From JAMZMI01 sp963848175 (lineage in GTDB: Bacteria > Bacteroidota > Bacteroidia > Cytophagales > Cyclobacteriaceae): a stretch of DNA of 64,000 nucleotides. Position numbers and translations under genes: made by a program. The stretch is from assembly GCA_963848175.1 (NCBI GenBank), contig CAWKCO010000012.1, positions 434,001-498,000 on the forward strand. Reading direction: 5' to 3'. The notes beneath the pieces are model-generated. The model had not been told where the DNA came from, did no database searches, and was given only the letters and a program-made list of their open reading frames with translations. Numbering within the stretch: position 1 is the stretch's first letter; each line of letters opens with the position of its first letter. Of the stretch, positions 9,043 through 19,538 are shown in pieces.

Positions 9043-11295
9043 ATGTCTTTAAAATACGCTTTTCTTCTAATCATTTCATTCACTTATTCTACATTTATTT
9101 TTGCTCAAAACTTTAGAGGTAGAGTCGTGGATGCAGAAACAAATTTGCCTGTGACGGGAGTAATTGTTATTTCTGAAGAAGATTCAACTGCTTTTCAGTC
9201 TGACGAGACAGGTCTTTTTGAATCAAAAACTCCAAATATTCTCCTATCACATGACAATTATGCTGGTGGCTTTTTTGAGCTAAAAGGTGGGGAAGTGACA
9301 ATCATTTATCTGAAGCGATCACCGAGGATTCTGGAAGCTGTTACCGTAGCTGGCTTCACTGGCGAGCAGCAACTGTTGTATGTGCCTACTTCGGTCACCC
9401 ACATCGACGAAGAAATGCTCAGACTTGATGACCAGACTATAGTCACACAAACACTCAATCAAGTCCCAGGAGTATATATGCAAACGGGTGCGTTGAATAC
9501 CAACAGGATCACCATCCGAGGAATGGGAGCACGGACGCCATTCTCTACCAATAAAATTCGAGCATATTATGGTGAGATACCGCTTACAGATGGTATCGGG
9601 GAAACGACCATTGAGGACATAGACTTGTCCACCGTGGGAAGTATTGATATTTATAAAGGGCCAAATTCAAGCATTTATGGTGCCGGTCTTGGAGGAGCCA
9701 TTCATCTCATTCCTGAGAAGCCAATCACTAATGGTTTGGGGGCGGAGGCTGAGAGCGCATTTGGCTCTTTTGGTTTGAAAAGGCTGAACTTATCTGTGAA
9801 TCATTCAGGAGAAAATGGACATGTGGTGGTTGCTGGTCAGCATCAGTCTAGCAATGGCTACCGCGACAACAATCAATACGAGCGAAATGGGGTGCAGCTA
9901 TCTGGCGCCTATCAATGGGGTAAAACTTCTGTTGAATATTTAAGCTATTACGTCCATCAATTTGCGGAGATTCCTAGTTCGTTGGGAGAAGATCAGTATG
10001 AAAATGATCCCCGAGCATCGGGCGGTACTTGGGGTGAGGCTCAAGGTTACGAGGAGTATGATAAATTCCTTGCAGGAGTTACACTCAAAAGAGCTTTTGA
10101 AAATGGTGGTGTCTGGAAAAATACTGTTTATGGTAATTACAGAAATGCCAATGAACCACGACCATTTAATATTTTGAAGGAACAGGTACTTGGTGGTGGT
10201 CTTCGATCCATTTACCTGCAACCTTTGGGCATAAAGGTGGAATTGATTGTTGGTACGGAGCTTTATCGTGATCAATACGCTTTTCAAACTTATGAAAACC
10301 TCTATAAAACCAATGCGGGAAATGGCAGCTTGCAAGGGGATAAACTATCGGAAGCCGAGCAAAACAGAGGTTATGTAAATACATTTTTTCAGTTGGATTA
10401 TGAATTAACAGATAAGCTAAGCATTCAAGCGGCCGCCAATCTAAATTACACATATTATGATCTGGAGGAAGGCGCAGAAGCGAGCGACTATAATTTTGGA
10501 ACTATCCTCTCGCCACGTCTTTCCTTGCTCTATTTACTGAAGAATAGTGCGAGTGTGTATGCTACTGTCAGCCACGGGTTTTCTCCTCCTTCTTTGGAAG
10601 AGACACTCACCCCAAGTGGTGTGATCAATCAGGATATCAAACCTGAGATCGGATGGAATTATGAGGTTGGGAGCAGAGGAGATGTACTACAGAATAGGTT
10701 GCGGTATGATGTGGCGCTTTATCACATGAGTGTGCGAAATTTGCTTGTTTCGCGTCGAACTGGAGATGATCAATATGTCGGCATCAATGCTGGAGAAACG
10801 GTACACAATGGAATCGAAATGGCGTTCAAATCTACTTTACTTAATGGAACAAGGTTTAAGGTAACGCTAGATGTTAATACCAACTACAACGATTTTCGCT
10901 TCAAAAGCTTTCTTGAAGAAACAGAAACTACGTTGTTGGATTATTCGGGAAATGAGCTGACCGGCGTTCCCAAATGGCAATTTGGTGGCGCTCTAAATGC
11001 TTCGGTTTTGCAAATGTTTTATGCTCAGTTTGCCGTTCAGGCGGTTTCCAGTTTGCCTATTTTGGATGATAATTCCATCTATACAGCTCGCTATGCTGTG
11101 GCCAATGTTCTCTTTGGATACAAAACTCAATTGAAGAAGGGATGGGGCTGGGATATTTCTTATCGTGCCAACAATATCTTCAATGAAAAGTATGCCGCCA
11201 TGATTTCTCCCAATGCTGGTAGCGGCAGGTTTTATTATCCCGGATTGCCTGTCAACCATCAGGTTAGTTTGAGAGTGAATATCGGAGGTGATTGA
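9043..11295 (+). CDS. TonB-dependent receptor, siderophore/FecA-like
   Basis: A 750-residue outer membrane receptor. A signal peptide (cleavage after FAQ, about residue 22) is followed by a carboxypeptidase-D-regulatory-like domain (FRGRVVDAETNLPVTG) common in Bacteroidetes receptors. A plug domain follows (VTQTLNQVPGVYMQTG, ITIRGMGARTPFS, IDIYKGPNSSIYGAGLGGA), then a 22-strand barrel. It ends in a final strand with HQVSLRVN. Plug features resemble FecA-type ferric siderophore receptors, but the ligand is not determined. The ATG at 9043 is used instead of a TTG 6 bp upstream. No SusD-like partner is adjacent, which argues against a polysaccharide-utilisation receptor. Confidence 0.93.
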   Translation: MSLKYAFLLIISFTYSTFIFAQNFRGRVVDAETNLPVTGVIVISEEDSTAFQSDETGLFESKTPNILLSHDNYAGGFFELKGGEVTIIYLKRSPRILEAVTVAGFTGEQQLLYVPTSVTHIDEEMLRLDDQTIVTQTLNQVPGVYMQTGALNTNRITIRGMGARTPFSTNKIRAYYGEIPLTDGIGETTIEDIDLSTVGSIDIYKGPNSSIYGAGLGGAIHLIPEKPITNGLGAEAESAFGSFGLKRLNLSVNHSGENGHVVVAGQHQSSNGYRDNNQYERNGVQLSGAYQWGKTSVEYLSYYVHQFAEIPSSLGEDQYENDPRASGGTWGEAQGYEEYDKFLAGVTLKRAFENGGVWKNTVYGNYRNANEPRPFNILKEQVLGGGLRSIYLQPLGIKVELIVGTELYRDQYAFQTYENLYKTNAGNGSLQGDKLSEAEQNRGYVNTFFQLDYELTDKLSIQAAANLNYTYYDLEEGAEASDYNFGTILSPRLSLLYLLKNSASVYATVSHGFSPPSLEETLTPSGVINQDIKPEIGWNYEVGSRGDVLQNRLRYDVALYHMSVRNLLVSRRTGDDQYVGINAGETVHNGIEMAFKSTLLNGTRFKVTLDVNTNYNDFRFKSFLEETETTLLDYSGNELTGVPKWQFGGALNASVLQMFYAQFAVQAVSSLPILDDNSIYTARYAVANVLFGYKTQLKKGWGWDISYRANNIFNEKYAAMISPNAGSGRFYYPGLPVNHQVSLRVNIGGD

Positions 11296-11357
11296 GTTGG
11301 AAGATTTAGTATCCGTATTTGAAGTCTAAGAGAGCTGCAATCGGCTCAGTTCATAAA

Positions 11358-11660
11358 CTAATGGAGTTCTCTTTTGTGTGTGAGTTTGACGATATGCACT
11401 TCGGTATCCGTTATGTCATAAATGAGCATGTAAGAAGCAATTTCTTTGAACCGAAAGTTTCCGGGTATCTTTTTCATAGGAGGGTATACTTCATGCCTTT
11501 CAGGCATGTTTTTTAGATGTTTTGCAGCTTTGAGGATATCTGTTCTAACCTTTTTGGCATTAGACTCTGATTTGTACTTGATGTGATCATAAACAGCCCG
11601 GAGTTGTACTTTAGCATCATCGTCCCATAAGACGATATAATTTTTGATTTCTTCCTCCAT
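11358..11660 (-). CDS. ParE/RelE-family toxin
   Basis: A basic 100-residue protein of the ParE/RelE toxin fold: an N-terminal helix pair (WDDDAKVQLRAVYDHIKYKS), then KKVRTDILKAAKHLKNMPE, then the strand region GNFRFKEIASYMLIYDI and VHIVKLTHKRELH. ParE-like members block gyrase and RelE-like members cut mRNA. Which applies is not clear. Its start codon overlaps the antitoxin stop by one base (TAATG), a typical toxin-antitoxin arrangement. Confidence 0.85.
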   Translation of the reverse strand: MEEEIKNYIVLWDDDAKVQLRAVYDHIKYKSESNAKKVRTDILKAAKHLKNMPERHEVYPPMKKIPGNFRFKEIASYMLIYDITDTEVHIVKLTHKRELH

Positions 11661-11902
11661 TACCAGTTGTCTACCTCTTTCTCCAGATTTTCTTGGGTTG
11701 TGTATTTACCTGAATTTATACGTTCTTTTGCGTCTAAAATGTCAGATCGCATTTGAGCTTCTGTAATGGGCTGCCCGTTGGTTTCATAAGCAACTACCTG
11801 CTCTCTATTTCGAAGCATGGTTTTAAGTTGAGTAATTATTTGAATGTCTTGAACTTTTATCAACTCTTCGATCAATGAGTATTTTTCTGCTTGCAAATCC
11901 AT
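11660..11902 (-). CDS. Antitoxin of ParE/RelE-type module
   Basis: An 80-residue protein starting MDLQAEKYSLIEEL, preceding the toxin gene and overlapping it by one base. The sequence is helical and charged, with the segment PITEAQMRSDILDAKERI and an acidic C-terminus (EKEVDNW) that probably wraps the toxin. The N-terminus matches small Bacteroidetes antitoxins that start MDLQAEKY. Such proteins usually also repress their own operon. The ATG at 11902 is chosen over an upstream extension because the N-terminus then matches this pattern. Confidence 0.78.
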   Translation of the reverse strand: MDLQAEKYSLIEELIKVQDIQIITQLKTMLRNREQVVAYETNGQPITEAQMRSDILDAKERINSGKYTTQENLEKEVDNW

Positions 11903-12030
11903 ATAACAAAATAACGATTTATTTGTGTATTTGTGTTCATTTGATTGGGTGAAGTTTCTTAAGGATCGCTTTCTCAGCTGGCGCACGTTTGCAACGCGTG
12001 CCTATTCTAAGAGTATCAAGGACTCTAATG

Positions 12031-12267
12031 TCAATCTAACATTCTTTTGAATACATAAAATGTAGGACGATTAAGTAACCTTTCAGGCTTTAAAACAAGG
12101 CTATCAGTGTTCAAAATGACAATTTCATACTTTCTATTTCCTAATGTGAGAGAATTACCTTTTCGTACGAAGGTGTTTTTCTCACCAGTCTGGACATCAA
12201 GCATCTCATTTTTTTCTTTCAATATAAATTGATGGGAGTAATTGAAGCGGGGGAGTCGACACCCCAT
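12031..12267 (-). CDS. Short hypothetical protein, possible gene remnant
   Basis: An open frame of 78 codons with strand-like composition (SLTLGNRKYEIVILNTDSLVLKPE). It resembles the C-terminal half of small lipocalin-like or DUF4488-like proteins, but has no signal peptide. The N-terminus (MGCRLPRF) is not convincing, so it may be a 3' remnant of a longer gene. It lies alone between the toxin-antitoxin pair and the TetR gene. Confidence 0.3.
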   Translation of the reverse strand: MGCRLPRFNYSHQFILKEKNEMLDVQTGEKNTFVRKGNSLTLGNRKYEIVILNTDSLVLKPERLLNRPTFYVFKRMLD

Positions 12268-12391
12268 AAAATATCGAATAATTGTATCTAAGAATTTGCG
12301 ATAGCATCCTGATTTACCCTTGCGAAAAATTAAACGAATAAAGGACTTGTCATTCTTCGAACAATCTTAGAAAGTTTGTTGTTAAAAGACC

Positions 12392-13060
12392 ATGGAAAAA
12401 GCACCTTCAAAATCAACAAAGAAAAAGGTTACTAAAGAAGCTTTTCAAGAGGCTTTTGTTACCTATTTGCTCACCCACGGTAAGACGCCCATATCAATTT
12501 TTGAGTTTGCGGCAGGACTTAAGTCATCAGAGCAAGAGTTTTATCAGTATTTCAATTCTTTCAAGTCATTGGAAAGATCTCTTTGGGCAGAATGGCTAAA
12601 GGAGACAATAGCGGTAATAGAAAAAGATCCTGCTTTTGAAAATTATTCTATTCGCGAAAAAATCCTCGCGCTATACTTTACATGGTTTCAGCGGATGCTG
12701 CAACATAGAAGTTACTTTATTTTCAGGATGGAATCTCTAGATAAAAAAGAGCTGAATCCTTATTTCCTTTTCACCCTGAAGGAACACTTCATGGAATTTA
12801 TCAATGACCTTCTGGCTGAAGGAAAAGCGACACATGAAGTAGCGGAAAGACCATTCAGCAATCAATATGAAAAAGCTTTTTGGTTGCATTTCTTGTTTTT
12901 AAACAGATTTTGGATGGAAGATGATAGCGAGGGATTTGAAAAAACGGATGCAGCCATAGAAAAGTCAGTGAATCTGGGATTGGATTTGGTAGGCAAAGGG
13001 CCACTAGACTCCATGATTGATTTTGCTAAATTTTTATTCCAAAACAGAAAGCCATTTTAA
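12392..13060 (+). CDS. TetR-family transcriptional regulator
   Basis: A 222-residue protein with a lysine-rich N-terminus and a helix-turn-helix region at about residues 15-60 (EAFVTYLLTHGKTPISIFEFAAGLKSS in pattern). A helical ligand/dimer domain follows. The DNA-binding part is divergent from textbook TetR, so direct DNA binding is an inference. The stop codon overlaps the next start by one base (TAATGG), which couples it to the ABC1 kinase gene. Such TetR-ABC1 pairs occur in many Bacteroidetes. A box TACCCTTG lies at 12315-12322, one mismatch from the Bacteroidetes -7 consensus TAnnTTTG. Confidence 0.75.
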   Translation: MEKAPSKSTKKKVTKEAFQEAFVTYLLTHGKTPISIFEFAAGLKSSEQEFYQYFNSFKSLERSLWAEWLKETIAVIEKDPAFENYSIREKILALYFTWFQRMLQHRSYFIFRMESLDKKELNPYFLFTLKEHFMEFINDLLAEGKATHEVAERPFSNQYEKAFWLHFLFLNRFWMEDDSEGFEKTDAAIEKSVNLGLDLVGKGPLDSMIDFAKFLFQNRKPF

Positions 13061-14365
13061 TGGAAGAACTATCAAGTATTCCTGTAGGTAAAGTGTCCAG
13101 AGCGGCCAAATTTGTATCTACAGGTGCAAAAGTAGGGGGAAACTACCTCAAACATTATTCTCGTAAGCTGATGGATAACTCCACCACAAGAGAGCAGTTG
13201 GATCAGGACAATGCAGAGGATATTTATGATTCTCTAAGCCAATTGAAAGGAAGCGCGCTGAAAGTGGCGCAAATGTTGGCAATGGACAAGAACCTTTTGC
13301 CAACGGCTTATCAAGATAAGTTTTCGATGAGCCAATACAGTGCTCCTCCGTTGTCATTTCCGCTGGTGATGAAAACTTTTCAAAAGCATTTCGAAAAATC
13401 TCCATTTGAAATTTATGATTCGTTTACCAAAAATGCAGTGAACGCAGCATCTATCGGACAAGTGCATAAGGCGACTCATGGGAGACAAGATTTTGGCAGT
13501 AAAAATCCAGTACCCGGGTGTGGCTGAAAGTGTGAAATCCGATTTGAAATTGGTGAAACCATTCGCTTTACGACTTTTTGGTCTCAATGAAAAGGATTTG
13601 AACCAATATATGGATGAGGTAGAGGGTAAGCTTTTGGAAGAAACTGACTACCACTTAGAAGTGAAGCGTTCGATGGCTATTTCAAAAGCATGTGAACACA
13701 TTCAAGACCTCACATTTCCTAAATACTATCCTGAGCTTTCTTCAGGTAGAATTATCTCGATGGATTGGCTGGAAGGAAAGCACATCAAAGAATTTTTGGA
13801 AACTGATCCATCTCAGGAAATTAGAAATAGAATAGGGCAGGCCATGTGGGATTTTTATCACCACCAGATTCATAATCTGAGAGAAGTTCATGCAGATCCA
13901 CATCCTGGCAATTTTATCATGCAAACAAATGGCACACTGGGCGTAATAGATTTTGGATGCGTAAAGGAAATACCTAATGATTTTTATGAGGGCTATTTCA
14001 AGTTAATGAGCAAGGATTTAGTGGCTAACGATGAGGCACTGGTGCCTCTTTTAGAGAACCTGCAATTCATTTACAAGGACGATTCTCCAAAAGAGCGAGC
14101 ACTGTTCATCTCAGTATTTAAAGAGATGACTATGCTTCTCGGTCAACCTTTTCACTCTGACAGTTTTGACTTTTCAAACGACAGCTATTTCAACGAAATT
14201 TTCGCACTTGGCGAAAGGCTTTCGACGATGAAGGAATTGAGAAATTCGAAACACCCACGTGGTTCACGTCACGGCTTGTACATCAATAGAACGTATTTTG
14301 GACTATATCAGCTGCTCAGCGCCTTGAAGGCAAAAGTGAACACGACCAAACCGGAATGGCTATAA
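13060..14365 (+). CDS. ABC1/UbiB (ADCK-like) atypical kinase, frameshifted
   Basis: Two overlapping frames join into one protein of about 434 residues. The first contains the KxGQ-like motif (KGSALKVAQMLAMD) and AASIGQVHKA, then shifts near 13485. The second carries LAVKIQYPG (ATP-binding lysine), HADPHPGNF (catalytic loop) and IDFGCVKE (metal-binding DFG). The KxGQ motif reads KVAQ here. Members support quinone biosynthesis or lipid homeostasis by an ATPase/kinase activity at the membrane. It is translationally coupled to the TetR gene. The break looks like a sequencing indel, since both halves are conserved. Confidence 0.85.
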
Positions 14366-14381
14366 ACTGCCCAATCTTGAT

Positions 14382-15110
14382 TTATAGCTTTCTAACCCAA
14401 ATATTGCGGAAGCGTACCGGGTCTCCGTGATCTTGAAGCTTTATCGGCAGGTATTCGGCATGTTTTTTATAGACCGCCTGACCAATATATTCTGTTGGCC
14501 CCAGAAGGGCAGTGTTGTTTTGAACTAAGATGCCATTATGAAATAAAGTAATTCGCGCTGGCGAGATGAGCGTTCCAGCTTCTGAAAATCTTGGTGCAGT
14601 AAACACTAGGTCATAGGTTTGCCACTGTCCTGGTGCTTTCGAGGCATTGACCATAGGAGCGTATTGCTTGTAAATAGAGGCCGCTTGACCATTGCTGTAA
14701 GTCTCATTTTCATAAGAATTGAGTATCTGAACTTCATACAAGCCCATTAAAAACAAGCCGCTATTGTCATATCCTTGTCCGGTTTTATTGGTCATTTTTG
14801 GGCAGAGCCATTCGAGATGCAGTTGAATGTCGGCGAAAGCTTCTTTGCTTTCAATCGCTCCTGAACCACCTTTTACTTCCATTGCACCTTCCTTTATCGT
14901 CCATTCGGGTGTGCCATTTTCTCCTTTCCACTTCGACAAGTTAGAGCCATCGAAAAGCACAATGGCATCTGATGGAGGCATACCTATGGTTGTTGCAGAC
15001 TGTGTCTTTTTTATGTCTAAATAAAGCTCAGTGGCTTCTGGATGTTTCTCTTGTGCATGTAGCGATATACAGACTAATGTTGAAACTAATAGGATTGGTA
15101 TGAATTTCAT
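14382..15110 (-). CDS. Secreted DUF1080 / 3-keto-disaccharide hydrolase domain protein
   Basis: A 242-residue secreted protein. The signal peptide MKFIPILLVSTLVCISLHA is cleaved before QEK. The body is a single concanavalin-like DUF1080 domain: IVLFDGSNLSKWKGE, EWTIKEGAMEV, DIQLHLEWLCP, NSGLFLMGLYEVQILNS, WQTYDLVFTAPRF and the C-terminal PVRFRNIWVRKL. Recent family naming is 3-keto-disaccharide hydrolase, acting on oxidised glycosides, though many members are untested. It is convergent with the ABC1 kinase gene and has no sugar-oxidation neighbour here. Confidence 0.9.
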   Translation of the reverse strand: MKFIPILLVSTLVCISLHAQEKHPEATELYLDIKKTQSATTIGMPPSDAIVLFDGSNLSKWKGENGTPEWTIKEGAMEVKGGSGAIESKEAFADIQLHLEWLCPKMTNKTGQGYDNSGLFLMGLYEVQILNSYENETYSNGQAASIYKQYAPMVNASKAPGQWQTYDLVFTAPRFSEAGTLISPARITLFHNGILVQNNTALLGPTEYIGQAVYKKHAEYLPIKLQDHGDPVRFRNIWVRKL

Positions 15111-15196
15111 GATTTCGTGATTTAAAACTTTAAAATTATGAAAACAAAGATTGGTAAGGGAGGACTAATCTTTTTTTTAGGGCTAAAACAGTCTTT

Positions 15197-15976
15197 TCAG
15201 TTTTTACTCGCTTTTTCTATCAGCTCAAGAAGCTTATCCATTTCTGCTTGCATTTCCTTGTACCCGCATTCAAAGAGCTTTTCAGTATGCTTAAAATCAA
15301 ACAATTTGTATTTGCTTGTCTCTTTCACTTCCATTAGAAAGTTGCACTGGGAAGCTTGCTGGCGAAGGCTGTTCCATGCGATGATCTCAAAACAACGTTT
15401 TCCTACCTGACTCACTCCTTGAATATTGTCCATGCGCTCATGGTAATGGGCATTGACTCCAATGATAAAGTCGCAGGTTTTTTCCAAAGGTTCAACCAAA
15501 AGGTTGTTGATTAATCCACCGTCTACATAGTGGTCATCACCAATTTTTACAGGTTTGAATAGGAGTGGAACTGCCGCTGAAGCAGCAGCAATTTGCGAAA
15601 GCTTTCCCCTTTCAAAAATCTCAAAATCACCACTATTTAGGTTGGTAGCGCCAATGGATAGCCTGATGGATAGGTCTTCAAGTTCATCGCTATTGCAATT
15701 TTTATTAATAATTCTCTGAAAATAGTCCGTTCCGACCAGCCCGCCGGCAATATTTCGAATGTTGAAAATATCTAATAAGGAGTTGAGGTCAAAAATTTTT
15801 AAAATTTCGTCGGGTGTTTTTCCACCGCAATAGAGTGCTCCTATTATTGCTCCGGCACTCACGCCCGTGACGTGATGAAACTCAATGCCTCCTTCTGTCA
15901 ATGCTTTGATCACTCCTGCGTGAGAAGCTCCTAATGCACCACCACCGGATAACGCTAGACCTATTTTTGGTTTCAT
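15197..15976 (-). CDS. Patatin-like phospholipase
   Basis: A 259-residue cytoplasmic patatin of the RssA/YchK type. It has the oxyanion motif SGGGALGASHAG at residues 10-21, the nucleophile elbow GVSAG near residue 39 and the catalytic Asp in VDGGLINN. The Ser-Asp dyad hydrolyses acyl esters of lipids. There is no signal peptide or outer membrane barrel, so it is not of the PlpD or T9SS type. The interrupted palindrome TCAATT-ATC-AATTGA lies just upstream of the start, and its role is unknown. Confidence 0.92.
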   Translation of the reverse strand: MKPKIGLALSGGGALGASHAGVIKALTEGGIEFHHVTGVSAGAIIGALYCGGKTPDEILKIFDLNSLLDIFNIRNIAGGLVGTDYFQRIINKNCNSDELEDLSIRLSIGATNLNSGDFEIFERGKLSQIAAASAAVPLLFKPVKIGDDHYVDGGLINNLLVEPLEKTCDFIIGVNAHYHERMDNIQGVSQVGKRCFEIIAWNSLRQQASQCNFLMEVKETSKYKLFDFKHTEKLFECGYKEMQAEMDKLLELIEKASKN

Positions 15977-16204
15977 TCAATTATCAATTGAGATTCACTG
16001 ATTTCTAATTATAGTCCAATACTAGATGAAAGGTTACAAAAAAAACGTGATCATTCATCTCTTTTGGCATTAAAAGTCAAAGTTTAATACAATTTTAACA
16101 ATAGAGTGAGGCAAGGTTGACCTTTATTAGAGTAATAAGCATGCTTTTCAAAACAATCTTATCGAAATATAATTGCGAATGTAAATAGTAGCATATATTT
16201 CATC

Positions 16205-16212
16205 TACCTTTG
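16205..16212 (+). promoter_or_regulatory. Bacteroidetes -7 promoter box before the helicase gene
   Basis: TACCTTTG matches the Bacteroidetes -7 consensus TAnnTTTG exactly and lies about 24 bp upstream of the helicase start. A matching -33 TTG is not clear at the usual distance. Confidence 0.45.
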
Positions 16213-16235
16213 CTTTTCATTAATACAAATATTCC

Positions 16236-17802
16236 TTGATTACATTTTCACAACTGGGATTGTCCGATCCCATACTCAAAGTTCTTTCAGAACTTGGTTT
16301 TGAAATCCCTACAGATATCCAAAAAGAAGCAATTCCGATATTATTAGAGGGTTCCACGGATTTTATAGGTATGGCTCAAACGGGTACAGGAAAGACAGCA
16401 GCCTTTGGTTTGCCGCTTCTTGATATCATTGATACCAGCAAAAAAGAAACGCAAGCACTGATCTTGGCACCAACTCGTGAGTTGGTACAGCAGATTGGAC
16501 TACAACTAGAATCATTCGGAAGATTGATTCCAGGACTTAAAATGAATACGGTTTATGGAGGAGCGCCTATTCAGCAGCAAATCTCTTCTATTAAGCAAAA
16601 ATCACCACATATCGTCATCGCTACACCTGGTAGACTGATGGACTTGATGGATCGTAGAGTGATCGATGTGAGTACCATTCAAACGCTAGTTTTAGACGAA
16701 GCGGATGAAATGCTCAACATGGGTTTCAAAGAGGATATAGACAAAATCCTTAAAGACACTCCAGAATCGTGTACTACATGGCTTTTCAGTGCGACTATGC
16801 CGCCTGAAATTCGCAACATCATTAAAAATTACATGGTGTCGCCAAAAGAGGTGAAAATTTCACGTCAGAATTTGGTGAACGAAAATATTGCCCATCATTT
16901 CTATTTAGTAAACAGAAATGACAAGACAGAAGCGCTTATTCGTATTTTGGATAGCGAACCAGATATGCTGGGAATCATTTTCTGTAGAACAAAAATGGAA
17001 ACTCAGCAGCTGGCAGACGAACTGACTGGTAGAGGATATCCGGTAGAGGCCATTCACGGTGATTTGAATCAGAATCAAAGGGACCGTGTAATGGCGAAGT
17101 TCAAATCACATAAAGTGAGATTGCTTACAGCAACAGATGTTGCTGCTAGAGGTATAGATGTAAAAAATCTTACCCACGTCATTCACCATTCTCTTCCAGA
17201 TGATGCTGAATATTACACGCACAGAAGTGGGCGTACGGCTCGTGGTGGAGAAAAAGGTGTTTCTATGACGCTAGCTACAAGAGGAGATCTTCGTAAGATT
17301 GATCAGCTTTCTAAGAAATTGAAAGTGGGTATCAATAAGGCGGAAATTCCTTCTGTATCAGATATCTCCCAACAAAGACTTGTCTTCTTGGGTAGAGGCT
17401 GTGAAAAACATTGAAGCACCTGTAGAAGGCGAAATTATGGATGAGATCACGGCACAGTTTGCAACCCTTTCTAAGGAAGAGCTTGCTGGAAAAGCTGGTA
17501 GCAATGGAGATGGAGAAGATGAACTTGAAAGAAATCAACTTATCTGAACCTTCTGCCGATCGGGGTGATTATGCTGGCGGAGGAGACCGACGTGGTGGCG
17601 GAGGCAGACCAAGAAATAGACAGAGATCAGGTGCTAGTGGTTACTCATCATCTTCCGGTGGGGGTATAAGGGTAAAAGCAGCTCTGGCGGCTACAAGAAG
17701 AAAAAACCATATAATTCAGATGGCGGTGGCGAGAGCTCTTCATCCGGAAAAAAAGGAAAAACGAGCAATCGAGCTTTTTCAAGAAGAAGAAACAATAGTT
17801 AA
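16236..17802 (+). CDS. DEAD-box RNA helicase, with three apparent frameshifts
   Basis: A helicase of about 520 residues, starting at a TTG (protein ITFSQLGLSDPILK). It shows Q motif, Walker A AQTGTGKTAAF, PTRELVQQI, TPGRLMDL, DEAD, SAT, FCRTK, ATDVAARGID and HRSGRTAR. After residue 380 the frame shifts near 17395, at an AAAA run near 17493 and at a GGGGG run near 17660. Correcting these gives SWVEAVKNIE, then GKLVAMEMEKMNLKEIN, then a Gly/Ser/Lys-rich basic tail ending SRRRNNS-stop at 17802. It unwinds RNA, probably in ribosome assembly or cold adaptation (DeaD/CshA-like). A terminator follows. Confidence 0.9.
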
Positions 17803-17824
17803 GAAACTGACTTTCAAATAATTA

Positions 17825-17860
17825 AAAAGGAGAGGAGCTATTAAGCTCTTCTCCTTTTTT
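17825..17860 (+). terminator. Rho-independent terminator of the helicase gene
   Basis: AAAGGAGAGGAGCT pairs with AGCTCTTCTCCTTT around a short ATTA loop and runs into seven T. It starts 22 bases after the corrected stop codon of the helicase. It also faces the convergent barrel gene and may work in both directions. Confidence 0.85.
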
Positions 17861-17885
17861 TATGCATTTCAAAATGTAACTATTG

Positions 17886-19538
17886 TTACATTTTGATGCT
17901 CACGCCGAAATAAGGCATTACATATCTGCGTCGCTTCATACTTACCCGATTCTGTGTTTTGCTCCCAATAATAGTAGTAGTCTACACCTGTAGCCAAAAA
18001 CTTATTTAGGTGATAAATGAATCTTACCTTGGCCAGTGATCTCCTATCAAACTTAAACGCATCACTCTAAATCCGTTAGTCCACCTTTGATATAGCTAGC
18101 ATTCATGGAAACTTTATCTGCCAGTCGCTCCAAATCAGCGTTTACTCTTACAGTTGCTGGCGTTTCAGCAGAGATATTGTCAGGAAGTAAAAGGCTACCA
18201 CCAATCTGCACTTTGTTGAGAATATGTCCCGTCAGACTTCCATAGATTCCGCTGACTTGTTTTACGTCTAAAAGCGATTGGATTTTTCGGTCTTTGTCAA
18301 GTTCATAAATGGCATCAAAAAATTGAGGTAAATAATTGTCACTGTAGGTGAGTCTCTCTAGGCGCACGTCTGTAGCAAGTACATCTGCAATAAATTTAAA
18401 TCTAAAGTTAAGTCCTGCAGATACGCCACTTCCTTTTGTAAAAGATTTGGATTGTGATGCTGCCAAAGCGCTCAGCGTATCACTTTCTACATTCAGTTTA
18501 GAGTATCCCGCAAAAAGGTCAATTTGAATAAAAGGAATATTGAGAAGCACCATGCCCATGTCAATTCCAAATGCGCCAATACCATTTTGAGTAAATGTAT
18601 AGGTGGTGGTAGAGTCTGCTGAGTCGGTTGCTTCGTTTGATCTTTGTCTTTGATAACAGTAGTTCCTATTTCAAAAGTTCGCACGATGGGAATGGATGTC
18701 CAAATCAAGGGTCGCACGTAAGGTCGTACAGCAAGTAGATTGAGCGAAGAAGGGTTTACATCACTATATAGTCCTTCAAACCCAACAAGACCTTTAACAT
18801 TAAAATCATAGTGTAGTCCCACCTTGCGCTTTTCATAGCTTGTGGTATTAGTGTAGTTATTGACCAGACTACCAAAACCGATCATGGTACCACTCAGTTC
18901 ACCACCTTTACATAGACTGGATCTTTCTTTTGTACGCCATATCGCACATATCTAATGAGACGGAGAGGCCCTACACCATCTTTGAATATCTCGGTGCGGA
19001 TAGACTTGTCATCTAAGCCATAGAGTATCGGCACGTTGAGACCTACACCTACTTTTTTGATGGAAAATTCTGGAGAGAGTACCATTCCTACATAGGACTG
19101 ATCGCCGATGCGTGTATACGTAAACCCTCCAGTAAAGCTTCCACCACTACTGGCCATTCCCGCTCTGAAATCTTCAACTGGCGGTTGCTCAGGTCTTACC
19201 TTTTTTTCCTTTTTAGGCTCTGGCGTTTCTTCTACTACTTCCTCTGGAATGCTATCCAAAGGAGGAGTGTAGGTGTCTGCATTCTCACTCACATTGTCGA
19301 TGCTATCCGTAGGCACAGTCACTTCCTCGCTGACAGATTGAATAGAATCTGCAGGTACGGCGACCACTTCTGGCTGAGGTTTTTCCTTGCTTTTCTTGTT
19401 CTTCTTCTTCTTTTTAGTAGACTCCCATAGGTACGAGTAGTCTGAATAATCATCTGCCGCTGAATCCTGAGCAAAAGCTGGTATGGCTAGAAAATAGCCA
19501 AAAACCATAGTGAGTAATATTCGCGATAAGTACTTCAT
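17886..19538 (-). CDS. Outer membrane beta-barrel protein with Lys/Pro/Glu-rich periplasmic linker, multiply frameshifted
   Basis: One gene read in several frames. The start MKYLSRILLTMVFGYFLA has a signal peptide cut after AFA. Residues 25-125 are low-complexity (KKKKKNKKSKEK, many Pro, Glu, Val and Asp-Ser repeats). From SGGSFTGGFTYTRIGDQSY the protein is barrel-like (VGLHYDFNVKGLVGFEGLY, VGVGLNVPILYG). Frame changes lie near 18895, 18570-18640, 18065 and 17940. The last correct frame ends RRRYVMPYFGVSIKM-stop, a proper barrel C-terminus. Function is not recognised. The linker could cross the periplasm or bind peptidoglycan. The number of shifts makes sequencing error the simplest explanation. 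Confidence 0.65.

Noticed and set aside
9940..10335. Minus-strand open frame inside the TonB receptor gene
   Set aside because: It is a shadow of a clearly conserved receptor. No start context or family pattern.
15977..15992. TCAATT-ATC-AATTGA palindrome before the patatin gene as an operator
   Set aside because: It is short and AT-rich, and there is no second copy in the window or regulator nearby. Too weak to claim as a site.
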